A DNA stretch of 14,121 nucleotides from JASEHD01 sp964471945 (GCA_964471945.1 CAYYIJ010000062.1:1-14121), one strand, 5' to 3'; shown: positions 7,087 through 14,121, counted from the stretch's first letter. A program made the numbers and translations. Notes: generated by a model not told the origin, from the letters alone.

Positions 7087-7287
7087 TTATACCTTCTTCA
7101 CATTTGCTGCTTGTAACCCTTTCGGCCCCTGCTCGATGTCGAATTGTACCTTATCTCCTTTATTCAAAACTTTATATCCATTGGATGCAATAGCTTTGAA
7201 ATGAACAAAAACATCTTCTCCATTCTGACGTGAGATAAACCCGAATCCTTTTGATCCGCTGAACCACTTCACGGTCCCCTCTTCCAT
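7087..7287 (-). CDS. Cold-shock domain protein (CspA family), 66 residues
   Basis: A second cold-shock protein with all the classic residues: GTVKWF (4-9), KGFGFI (13-18) and DVFVH (25-29). The C-terminal part, 'GDKVQFDIEQGPKGLQAANV', is also typical. I start it at the ATG at 7287. A TTG five codons upstream is open, but AGGA sits seven to ten bases before this ATG, and the family starts right before 'GTVKWF'. The likely role is RNA chaperone activity in the cytoplasm, at low temperature or in growth. The long upstream gap holds a hairpin (7346-7374) that would lie in its leader if transcription starts farther upstream, as in known cold-shock mRNAs with structured leaders. Confidence 0.96.
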   Translation of the reverse strand: MEEGTVKWFSGSKGFGFISRQNGEDVFVHFKAIASNGYKVLNKGDKVQFDIEQGPKGLQAANVKKV

Positions 7288-7345
7288 GCAACTTCCTTTC
7301 AAAATGTTTTATTAAAATTATATAATTAAAATCTGCAGCACACCT

Positions 7346-7374
7346 TCCCGATTGGAATATTGTACCTTTCGGGA
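7346..7374 (-). promoter_or_regulatory. Hairpin in the upstream region of the csp gene
   Basis: TCCCGA (7346-7351) faces TCGGGA (7369-7374), and GG/CC pair inside across a symmetric two-by-two internal loop, leaving a nine-base loop. It lies about 60 bases before the csp start codon, within the 212-base gap between this gene and the divergent Mut7-C gene. It may be a leader RNA fold or an operator. No transcription start can be set from the sequence. Confidence 0.4.
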
Positions 7375-7499
7375 CAAAAACGTTGTACTGTTACCTGCAA
7401 TTTCAAGATAGTGAAATAATACGCTGAAGGCAAGAAAAATTTTTTCAAATGCTGATAATTTGATTTTCGATAAAAAAAATGTGAAATTTGAGAAATAAA

Positions 7500-7961
7500 A
7501 TGAAGTTTGTTGCTGATACTATGCTCGAAAAACTCGCTCGCTGGCTGCGGATATTAGGCTATGATACAACCCATAGTCCGACTATGTCGTTAAAGCAATT
7601 AATCGAAGTTAGCAGTGCAACAGGTGAGATTTTTTTAACTAAGCGAAAAACTTTACCCGATGGTATCAACATTCAGAACTTTCAATATATTCCATCTGAA
7701 AAGTTTGACGATCAACTTAGATTCGTGGTAGAGCATTTTAAGCTCGATATAAACAGAAAATTATTCACACGTTGTCTTGAGTGCAACATCGAGGTAGTAC
7801 GTGCTGACAAGGCAACACTCGAAGGCAAAGTACCATCTCGGTCGCTGGAAGGTCTTGAAGAATTTTATAAATGTCCAAACTGCCGCAAAATATATTGGGG
7901 CGGCACTCACTTGAATAATACACGAAAGAAATTAGAAAGAATTTTTAAACATGACTTATAA
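7500..7961 (+). CDS. Mut7-C family PIN-like RNase domain protein with zinc ribbon
   Basis: A 153-residue protein opening with MKFVADTMLEKLARWLRILG (1-20) and YDT, the signature of the Mut7-C (DUF82) family. This is a PIN-like nuclease fold joined to a C-terminal zinc ribbon, here C92-x2-C95 and C125-x2-C128 followed by 'KIYWGGTHLNN'. Family members are predicted RNases, and the substrate is unknown. Asp6 is kept, but the block that usually reads LTRDxxL is LTKRKTL (46-52), so a second acidic residue expected in the active site is missing. I use the ATG at 7500. A TTG four codons upstream is open, but GAGAA precedes this ATG and the family begins here. The stop overlaps the SD of the adenosine-specific kinase gene, so the two form an operon, divergent from the csp gene. 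Confidence 0.88.
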   Translation: MKFVADTMLEKLARWLRILGYDTTHSPTMSLKQLIEVSSATGEIFLTKRKTLPDGINIQNFQYIPSEKFDDQLRFVVEHFKLDINRKLFTRCLECNIEVVRADKATLEGKVPSRSLEGLEEFYKCPNCRKIYWGGTHLNNTRKKLERIFKHDL

Positions 7962-7971
7962 GGAATAATTT

Positions 7972-8454
7972 ATGGAACTAAAAATTATTGCAATCGACAA
8001 ACCAGCCGATATGAATTTTATTCTTGGGCAATCGCATTTTATTAAAACAATCGAAGATATATATGAAGCGATTGTTTCAACAAACCCAAGTATGAAATTT
8101 GGAGTTGCCTTTTGTGAATCTTCCGGGCCAGCCCTTGTTCGCTTCACCGGTAATGATCAAAAATTAATCGAGATTGCTCAGAAGAATGGGATGAATCTTG
8201 GTTGCGGACATTCATTCATCATATTCATGGAAGGCGGTTTCCCAATAAACATTCTCAACACGATCAAAAATGTTCCCGAAGTTTGCAATATCTTTTGTGC
8301 AACTGCAAATCCAGTTGAAGTAATTGTCGCTGAAACTGAACAAGGTCGTGGTATTCTTGGTGTAATTGATGGAATGAAGTCGAAAGGAATTGAGACTGAG
8401 GAAGATATAAAGTATCGGAAAGAGTTTTTAAGAAAGATTGGGTATAAGCTTTGA
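7972..8454 (+). CDS. Adenosine-specific kinase family protein
   Basis: A 160-residue protein matching along its whole length the small 'adenosine-specific kinase' family (Adenosine_kin). The well-known blocks are ILGQSHFIKTIEDIYEA, FGVAFCESSGPALVRFTGND, NVPEVCNIFCATANPVEVIV and the end ETEQGRGILGVIDG...RKEFLRKIGYKL. The family is compact and highly conserved in archaea and thermophilic and anaerobic bacteria. The name comes from structural work suggesting adenosine/AMP binding, and the physiological reaction is not firmly established to my knowledge. The SD AAGGAA overlaps the stop of the Mut7-C gene, and the ATG follows ten bases later, so the two are co-translated. No terminator is clear downstream. 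The repeat region at 8516 follows. Confidence 0.92.
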   Translation: MELKIIAIDKPADMNFILGQSHFIKTIEDIYEAIVSTNPSMKFGVAFCESSGPALVRFTGNDQKLIEIAQKNGMNLGCGHSFIIFMEGGFPINILNTIKNVPEVCNIFCATANPVEVIVAETEQGRGILGVIDGMKSKGIETEEDIKYRKEFLRKIGYKL

Positions 8455-8515
8455 GCAATGAACAAAGTACAAGGTACTAAGTATTAAATATAAAAGACTT
8501 CTGAATTATTCTTTT

Positions 8516-8627
8516 TTGTCATATTGAGCGAAGCGAAACATCTCAATTCTAAAGAATTTGAGACCCTCCACTTCCTGCCCGCCGTCTACCATGGCCGACT
8601 TTGGCAGGCGGACGTTCGGGGTGACAA
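8516..8627. repeat. Composite intergenic repeat (TGTCA...TGACA) with GC-rich insert
   Basis: The segment opens with TTGTCATATTGAGCGAAGCG and ends with GTTCGGGGTGACAA, so TGTCA and TGACA form the outer inverted ends. Inside lie an AT-rich hairpin (TCTCAATTC facing GAATTTGAGA, one bulge) and then a markedly GC-rich block (8574-8611). In that block CCTGCC faces GGCAGG, GTC faces GAC, and CCATGG is at the centre. 'GTCAT-TTGAGCGAAGCGAA-CATCT' is a widely seen intergenic repeat motif in bacterial genomes, which I know from memory. The GC-rich block looks like a second element nested in the first. It contains no ORF and separates the adenosine-specific kinase gene from the RidA lipoprotein gene. Confidence 0.75.
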
Positions 8628-8691
8628 ATGGAGGGATTTTTCAGATGTCTCTATAAAGTAGTTGAGAAACCATTTATTGAAAGGATTTTTT

Positions 8692-9189
8692 ATGAACAAG
8701 ATGATATTGTTGTTATCAATTATAATTTATTGGGGAATAATATTTTTCGGCTGCCAACCGAATGAACAGCGAATTCGAGAAATTGTGAAGGAGGAGTTTG
8801 CATCAGCAATGCAGAGAACTGTGATTACCGATGCCAACGTTATCGGTCCATACAGTCCGGCACAAAAAGTTGGTAATTTCCTTTTCGTGTCGGGACAAAT
8901 AGCGATTGATCAATCCACTGGTAAACTTTTGCAAGACAGCATTGAAGTTGAAACGCAACAGGTTCTGGAAAACCTAATGAATATATTACGTAAAGCGGGA
9001 TATGATTCTTCTTGTGTAATTCAAACAACTGTTTATCTCACCGATATGAAGAATTATTCTAAGATGAATAACACATACGGTGGATATTTTGAGGAGGGAA
9101 ATTACCCAACACGTGCAACAGTCCAAGTTGCTGCACTTCCGCGCGGTGCCAATATCGAAATCTCAGCCATCGCTTATAAATCAAATTAA
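8692..9189 (+). CDS. RidA/YjgF-family protein with lipoprotein signal peptide
   Basis: RidA-family trimers hydrolyse reactive enamine/imine intermediates to ketoacids plus ammonia, normally in the cytosol. Here a 165-residue protein has a hydrophobic leader ending in IIFFGC (16-21), a lipobox-like site that would make Cys21 the lipidated first residue. A charged spacer helix (22-42) follows, then a full RidA domain: IGPYSPAQKVGNFLFVSGQI (51-70), a TTVYLTDM block, and YPTRATVQVAALPRGANIEI. The last block keeps the Arg (141) that binds the substrate carboxylate. The start is the ATG at 8692, with AAAGGA six bases upstream. A TTG ten codons earlier is open but would only lengthen the leader. It lies ten bases from the M14 peptidase gene, whose SD follows its stop, so the pair is an operon. 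The exported site for a RidA protein is unusual. Confidence 0.9.
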   Translation: MNKMILLLSIIIYWGIIFFGCQPNEQRIREIVKEEFASAMQRTVITDANVIGPYSPAQKVGNFLFVSGQIAIDQSTGKLLQDSIEVETQQVLENLMNILRKAGYDSSCVIQTTVYLTDMKNYSKMNNTYGGYFEEGNYPTRATVQVAALPRGANIEISAIAYKSN

Positions 9190-9198
9190 GGAACAATA

Positions 9199-11877
9199 AT
9201 GAATTTCTCATTTTTTATTTCACGCAAAGTCGCCAAGAGAGCAAAGAACGATAAAATACAAATTTGTAAGATATGGCTGATTGGATTTTTACTCCTCCTA
9301 ACAACGACTCATGCACAAAACATTTATGATCCAAGGGTTCCAATACCTAAACAGATAATTGGTTATGAGCTTGGTGAAAAATTCACCTCACACTCAAAAA
9401 TCGAGAAGTACATCTTCACTCTTCAGGATGCGGCGTCAGATCGTGTTCGTGTGTTTCCCTATGGTGAAACTTATGAAAGCAGAAAATTATATATTGTAGT
9501 GATCAGTTCACCCGAGAATCTGAAAAAACTTGAAAAAATAAAAGTCGATATTCAAAAATTATCAGATCCCCGTAAAGTTGGAAGATCAGAAGTTGATAAC
9601 ATTTACAAATCATCACCTGTAATTGCATGGTTATCGTATGGTGTACATGGAAACGAGGCATCAAGTCCTGAAGCTGCTCTCGATGTGATGTATCAACTTA
9701 TCGCAAGAACAGATGATGAAATAAAATTACTATTACAAAATCTTGTTATTGTTATTGATCCGCTGCTAAATCCAGATGGACATGAGCGATATGTAAATTT
9801 CCAGATAAACCGTGCTGGCTCAAAACCAGTTGAAGACCGAGCAGCTGCCGAACACAGCGAAGATTGGCCCTCCGGTCGCTCAAATCATTACTTCTTCGAT
9901 CTAAATCGTGATTGGGCTTGGCTGACTCAAAAGGAAACTCAGCATCGTATCAAGGTATATCAAGAATGGAAGCCGCAGGTACATGTTGATTTCCACGAGA
10001 TGGGATACAATAGCTCGTATTTTTTCTTTCCATCATTTAAACCGATAAATAAAAACATTCCAACCAACACAATCGAATGGTATGAGATTTATGGGAAAGC
10101 AAACGCCGCAGCATTTGATGCAAAGGGATGGAGTTATTGGAGTGGAGAAATATTCGATTTGTTTTATCCCGGCTTCGGTGATTCGTGGCCCTCACTTAAC
10201 GGGGCAATCGGAATGACATACGAGCAGGGTGGGCAAGTTGGTGTACGTATTAAACGAAATGATGAAACAATTCTTACACTCAAAGATCGGATTGACCATC
10301 ATGTTGCTGCATCGTTCGCAACCCTAAAAGCAACAACTGAAAATCGTCAAAAGCGATTGAAAGATTTTTATCAGTTTTTTAAAAATGCTATAGATGAAGG
10401 TAAGAAAGGCACAATCAAAGCATTTATTGTTGACCCGACAAAAGACCCATCAAAAGCTGCTAAAATGGTTTCACTTCTTCTTCAGCAAGGGATTGAAATT
10501 CACCAAGTACAAAAAGAATTTTTGCTCAATGGACTTAAAACATACTTCCAAGAGAAAAAGGTCTCAAAAATATTTCCTGCGGGAAGTTATATAATTTCAC
10601 TCGAGCAACCGGCAAAACGACTTATAATGACACTAATGGAGGAAGAGCCAGCCATTAGCGATACATTTTTTTACGACATCTCTACATGGGCATTGCCTAT
10701 AGCGTATGGGGTTGAAACATATTGGACAAATAAACCGATTTCAATCCCGATTGAACAAATCAATGAAATTCACTATCCAAAAGGTAAAATAGTCGGAGAA
10801 AAGGCAGCGTATGCTTACGTTTTCAAATGGAATTCTAATGATGCAATTAAAGCATTGGTTTGGCTGCTTCAGCACGATTACAAAACACATGTTGCGTTGA
10901 GAAAATTTACAATGAACGGTGAGGAGTTTGGTCGAGGTTCGATTATTGTACCTGTAAGCAGTAATCCGAAAGATATCCATGAGAAGATGAAAGACCTCGC
11001 ACAAAATTATAATCTCATAATATTTGCGGCAAAAAGCGGTTATACAGAAAAAGGAATCAATTTAGGATCCGATCGTGCCGTTCGATTAAAGAAACCGAAA
11101 ATTATTGTCATTACAAATTCACCCGTTTCTTCTGAATCATTCGGAGCAATCTGGTCGTTATTCGATAATCATTATGGTATTGATTTTGTTCCGATGAAGC
11201 TTGACCGGATTCGCTCAATAGATTTGCGTGAATATACGGCAATTATTTTTCCTGACGATTGGGGTATGGGACAAGGGTATAAGAGCCAGCTCGATTCAAA
11301 TGCAGTTCAAAAAATCAAAAACTGGATTTCTGGCGGCGGAACTTTCATAGGCATTGAAGGTGGGGCTGCATTTGCCTCTATTGGAAAAATTGCAAGTGTT
11401 AAGATCAAGGAAAAGAAAAACGATGATAAAAAGGATACAACTAAAGAAAAGCTTTCCGAAAAAGAACTCGAAATGCGTATGACAGTTGAAGAGCGTGAAC
11501 GGAAGCAACGACTCGAACAAATTCCCGGGACTATGTTGAAAGTAAAATTAGATAATTCACATCCGTTGGGATTCGGTTATGATTCAATCATCGCGGTTTT
11601 GAAAACTACGCAAACGATCTTCGAATTGAGTGAAAAAGGATATAACGCTGGGATTTACACAAAAACACCAAGACTGAGTGGGTATCTATCAAAAGAGAAA
11701 AATAAGTTGATTGAAGATACACCATTTCTTGTACATGAGCGATTAGGCGCTGGAAATATTATTCTTTTCGCTGATGATCCGAACTTCCGATTGTTTTGGG
11801 ATAATCTCAACAAAGTGTTTCTAAACAGTGTTTTGCTAATGCCAAGTATTAGAGATGTAACGATGACGGCGGAATAG
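9199..11877 (+). CDS. Exported M14-family zinc carboxypeptidase with GATase-like C-terminal domain
   Basis: An 892-residue protein. The N-terminus has an unusual basic stretch (ISRKVAKRAKNDK, 7-19) coded by a CGCAAAG-type repeat. A hydrophobic core, IWLIGFLLLL, and a cleavage-like THA|Q (37-40) point to export to the periplasm or cell surface. The M14 catalytic domain shows HGNE (150-153, two zinc ligands), NPDGHERY (191-198), DLNRDW (234-239), VDFHEMG (263-269, His266 as third ligand) and YEQGG with catalytic Glu342. The C-terminal third has a Rossmann-like 'PKIIVITNSP...' (633-642) and WISGGGTFIGIEGGAAF (709-725), recalling class I glutamine-amidotransferase/PfpI folds, with a highly charged insert at 735-772. 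Full zinc sites suggest a working peptidase releasing C-terminal residues or acting on unusual peptides. The ATG has AAGGAA five bases upstream and lies ten bases after the RidA lipoprotein stop. Confidence 0.93.
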   Translation: MNFSFFISRKVAKRAKNDKIQICKIWLIGFLLLLTTTHAQNIYDPRVPIPKQIIGYELGEKFTSHSKIEKYIFTLQDAASDRVRVFPYGETYESRKLYIVVISSPENLKKLEKIKVDIQKLSDPRKVGRSEVDNIYKSSPVIAWLSYGVHGNEASSPEAALDVMYQLIARTDDEIKLLLQNLVIVIDPLLNPDGHERYVNFQINRAGSKPVEDRAAAEHSEDWPSGRSNHYFFDLNRDWAWLTQKETQHRIKVYQEWKPQVHVDFHEMGYNSSYFFFPSFKPINKNIPTNTIEWYEIYGKANAAAFDAKGWSYWSGEIFDLFYPGFGDSWPSLNGAIGMTYEQGGQVGVRIKRNDETILTLKDRIDHHVAASFATLKATTENRQKRLKDFYQFFKNAIDEGKKGTIKAFIVDPTKDPSKAAKMVSLLLQQGIEIHQVQKEFLLNGLKTYFQEKKVSKIFPAGSYIISLEQPAKRLIMTLMEEEPAISDTFFYDISTWALPIAYGVETYWTNKPISIPIEQINEIHYPKGKIVGEKAAYAYVFKWNSNDAIKALVWLLQHDYKTHVALRKFTMNGEEFGRGSIIVPVSSNPKDIHEKMKDLAQNYNLIIFAAKSGYTEKGINLGSDRAVRLKKPKIIVITNSPVSSESFGAIWSLFDNHYGIDFVPMKLDRIRSIDLREYTAIIFPDDWGMGQGYKSQLDSNAVQKIKNWISGGGTFIGIEGGAAFASIGKIASVKIKEKKNDDKKDTTKEKLSEKELEMRMTVEERERKQRLEQIPGTMLKVKLDNSHPLGFGYDSIIAVLKTTQTIFELSEKGYNAGIYTKTPRLSGYLSKEKNKLIEDTPFLVHERLGAGNIILFADDPNFRLFWDNLNKVFLNSVLLMPSIRDVTMTAE
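9221..9250. repeat. Degenerate CGCAAAG tandem repeat inside a coding N-terminus
   Basis: Three degenerate copies of GCAAAG (9224-9229, GCCAAG at 9232-9237, and 9241-9246) lie in the stretch CACGCAAAGTCGCCAAGAGA plus GCAAAGAACG, with an eight-to-nine-base period. This is the well-known dispersed 'acgcaaag-cgcaaag' intergenic repeat pattern (from memory). Here it is read through in frame as SRKVAKRAKN at the start of the M14 peptidase gene. Confidence 0.7.
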
Positions 11878-11974
11878 AGAATGGAGTGATAGGTTGATAG
11901 ATATTCAAATCGAGAATTTAATATTTCAAAAGTAATTTGCCGGGCTACGTGAATTTTTGTAAGTTTATTTACAC

Positions 11975-14121
11975 ATGACTGACTTCAATCCCATACTCAA
12001 TAATCCTTACGAGGAGCCGAAATTTTATTATCAAACAGATCTTGACGGCAGATTAGACTATGATGATAAACGAAAAGGTCGGAGGCCATTTGTACCGGTT
12101 ATATCTACTATCCCTATAGCGCAAAAACAACGATCGTTATTGGACGTGAGTGATGTTTCTGCTGAATATGAAAAACACATTGTAAATCTTGTTAGAAGAG
12201 AAGTAAGAAAATGGAGAGAAGTAAATTATTCAGAGACAACAAGGGTTACAAAAGAATTACTTGCCTATTGGTTTAATCCACAGCGTGTTAACAAACTATT
12301 CTTCGCGCAACGGGAAGCGATAGAAACAACAATATGGCTCAATGAGGTTGCCGAGAAATCGAATATCGGACAACACGTTCTAAATAATTTGAATGATGAG
12401 TGGAATAAAATTTCAAAAGATAAACTTCATTTCAATCTTCCTCGCACTGCGTTCAAAATGGCTACCGGTACTGGGAAAACCGTTGTTATGGCAATGCAGC
12501 TCCTCTATCATTATTATAACAGACAAGAATATCGAGGAGACATAAGGTTTACCGATTATTTTTTGATAGTTGCACCGGGTATCACTATCAAGGATCGCTT
12601 GAACGTTCTTTTTGCTGACCCCGATCGTAAATCGGAAAGAGATTATTATCATGTGAGAGATCTTATTCCGCAATCGCAGTTCTATCAGGATTTACTTCTC
12701 GGAATAAATTCGAAATTAATTATTACAAATCGGCATACATTTGAATTAAGAGCCCTGCAAGGAAATAAACGAAGTCCGTTTGACGGCAAGAAAGGCAGGA
12801 ACAAACGCGAGGCGACTGAAGATTATAACCAGATGATCAAACGAGTTATCGGGAAATTTAAAACCGGGTCAAGACTTCTTGTAATAAACGATGAAGGACA
12901 TCATTGCTATCTTCCGCTAAACCATGGCGTGAAGCGAAGCGATGATATTACAAAAGAAGAAAACGAACGTGCTGCCGTATGGGTTACAGGACTTGCTGAA
13001 ATATCCCTGCGTTACAAAATTCGTTCGGTTTATGACCTTAGTGCTACACCATATTATTTGCAAGGTTCAGGATATGAACCGTATACATTATTCCCGTGGG
13101 TGGTTAGTGATTTCGGTTTGGTTGAAGCAATCGAATCCGGTTTAGTAAAAATACCATTCTTGCCGGAGGAAGATCCAACGCACGAATTAGAGCAACCTAA
13201 ACTGGCAAATCTTTATGAACATGTAAAAAAAGATTTACCTAATTTTGGTGCTCGCCATAAAAAGATAGAAGGAAGACCTGAAATCCCTCCGTTGATACAA
13301 ATTGCGCTTGAGCAGCTTTACACGAATTACAAGAAAGAATACGACCGTTATCGCGGATTGTTCGATCATCCACCAGTTTTCATTGTTGTTTGTAATAATA
13401 CAAATGTGTCTTCGGAAGTTTTCAAACGTTTAGCGGGATATGAACTGGAAGAATCGAATGGTAACACAGCGATTGTCAATGGTAAATTCGATTTATTCGA
13501 TAATTATGATAAAGTTACTCGCCAACCTTTGTCAAAACCGCCAACATTGCTCATCGATTCGGATGCGCTAGAAAATTCGGACCAAATCAATGATCAATTT
13601 AAGAAAGTGTTTGCTCCCGAGATTGAACGATTTAAATCTGAATACCGTGTATTGCATCCAGATAAGTCTGTAGAAAAGGTAACCGAAGCCGATATTCTTC
13701 GCGAGGTCGTTAATACAGTAGGGAAAGTCGGCATGCTTGGCTCTCACATCCGCTGCGTTGTTTCCGTCTCGATGTTGACTGAAGGTTGGGACGCAAATAC
13801 GGTAACGCATATTTTGGGTATTAGGGCTTTTGGTTCTCAATTGCTGTGCGAGCAAGTGGTTGGAAGGGCTTTGCGGCGAGTGATTTATGCTGTCGGTAAG
13901 GATGGAAAGTTCACACCTGAATATGCTCAGGTTGCCGGTGTTCCATTTACGTTTTTTAAAAAAGGGAAAGCCGGAACTCCGGTTCAGCCCGAAAAAGTCG
14001 AGCAAGTTTATGCAATGCCTGAACGTGAATCTAAATATGAAATTACTTTTCCGAATCTCACAGGATATCGAATTGAGCCTGTTCACCCGGTGAAGTCTCG
14101 TATGGTTGATATGTACGCTTA
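11975..14121 (+). CDS. SF2 helicase/type III restriction (Res-like) protein, BPTD_3080-like, 3' end cut
   Basis: From the ATG at 11975 a frame stays open for 715 codons to the window edge. It has a helicase core of the type III restriction (ResIII) kind: 'FFAQREAIETTIWL' (Q-like region, about 109-122), Walker A ATGTGKT (163-169), a DEAH-box variant N-DEGHH (306-310), SATPYYLQGSGYE (356-368), VSMLTEGWDANTV before motif VI, and QVVGRALRR (627-635). The layout, including 'LFPWVVSDFGLVEAIESGLV' and 'PPVFIVVCNNTN', matches what I recall of proteins named BPTD_3080-family restriction endonucleases, about 1000 residues long. The nuclease domain would lie beyond the window and is unseen. The role is probably DNA-targeting defence, needing a methyltransferase or other partner that is not in view. 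No SD is visible before the ATG. The gene begins after a 97-base gap behind the M14 gene, with no clear terminator. Confidence 0.88.
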   Translation, partial: MTDFNPILNNPYEEPKFYYQTDLDGRLDYDDKRKGRRPFVPVISTIPIAQKQRSLLDVSDVSAEYEKHIVNLVRREVRKWREVNYSETTRVTKELLAYWFNPQRVNKLFFAQREAIETTIWLNEVAEKSNIGQHVLNNLNDEWNKISKDKLHFNLPRTAFKMATGTGKTVVMAMQLLYHYYNRQEYRGDIRFTDYFLIVAPGITIKDRLNVLFADPDRKSERDYYHVRDLIPQSQFYQDLLLGINSKLIITNRHTFELRALQGNKRSPFDGKKGRNKREATEDYNQMIKRVIGKFKTGSRLLVINDEGHHCYLPLNHGVKRSDDITKEENERAAVWVTGLAEISLRYKIRSVYDLSATPYYLQGSGYEPYTLFPWVVSDFGLVEAIESGLVKIPFLPEEDPTHELEQPKLANLYEHVKKDLPNFGARHKKIEGRPEIPPLIQIALEQLYTNYKKEYDRYRGLFDHPPVFIVVCNNTNVSSEVFKRLAGYELEESNGNTAIVNGKFDLFDNYDKVTRQPLSKPPTLLIDSDALENSDQINDQFKKVFAPEIERFKSEYRVLHPDKSVEKVTEADILREVVNTVGKVGMLGSHIRCVVSVSMLTEGWDANTVTHILGIRAFGSQLLCEQVVGRALRRVIYAVGKDGKFTPEYAQVAGVPFTFFKKGKAGTPVQPEKVEQVYAMPERESKYEITFPNLTGYRIEPVHPVKSRMVDMYA

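Noticed and set aside
6782..7287. Recent tandem duplication of csp genes
   Set aside because: The two proteins differ at many positions outside the core motifs and have different flanking DNA, so they are old paralogues.
8178..8465. 95-codon and 64-codon minus-strand ORFs opposite the adenosine-specific kinase gene
   Set aside because: Both are shadows of a highly conserved gene, in other frames.
9221..9250. CRISPR-like short repeats
   Set aside because: Copies are six to nine bases long, adjacent, degenerate and coding; there are no spacers and no cas genes.
12413..12673. 86-codon minus-strand ORF
   Set aside because: Shadow of the helicase frame across its Walker A region.
13568..14086. 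172-codon minus-strand ORF
   Set aside because: It lies wholly antisense to the open restriction-helicase frame, which has all SF2 motifs, and its protein resembles no family and has no SD.

Overview
The window is a low-GC (by eye roughly 36-40%) chromosomal stretch from a Gram-negative bacterium of the Bacteroidota/Chlorobi/Ignavibacteria group. This placement is an inference. It rests on the protein types (an M14 carboxypeptidase with a 'THAQ' signal-peptide end, a lipoprotein with a Cys lipobox, a type IV pilus/secretion ATPase, a Ste24-like M48 protease N-terminus) and on intergenic repeats of the TGTCA...TGACA and CGCAAAG kinds. Most of the window is ordinary housekeeping. No tRNA, rRNA, CRISPR array or transposase is visible.

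Left part (1-3960, minus strand): an M48 protease start (cut by the window edge) overlaps the stop of truA by 4 bases. truA follows, by 2 bases, a 55-codon membrane ORF that looks like the last part of a MarC-family protein. Upstream of an intrinsic terminator lies a GspE/PilB-type secretion ATPase. Before that comes a two-TM protein with a histidine-kinase-like dimerisation domain that lacks both the phospho-accepting His and any ATPase domain.

Middle (4168-8454): priA, the replication-restart helicase, is transcribed away from the pseudo-kinase. It is convergent with two tandem cold-shock genes on the minus strand, each with a good Shine-Dalgarno, separated by a hairpin terminator. Divergent from these is a two-gene operon: a Mut7-C (PIN-like, zinc ribbon) protein and an adenosine-specific kinase whose SD overlaps the upstream stop.

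Right part (8455-14121, plus strand): a composite intergenic repeat with a GC-rich hairpin insert comes first. Then come a RidA-family protein that carries a lipoprotein signal, and a large exported M14 carboxypeptidase whose N-terminus is encoded partly by a CGCAAAG-type repeat. After a 97-base gap begins a large SF2 helicase/restriction protein (type III Res-like, resembling the BPTD_3080 family). It stays open for 715 codons to the window edge and has a DEGH box in place of DEAH.

I found no clearly new multi-gene system. The best leads are the His-less DHp membrane protein, the lipoprotein RidA paired with an exported peptidase between/with repeats, the repeat captured in a signal peptide, and the truncated restriction-type helicase whose partners lie outside the window.
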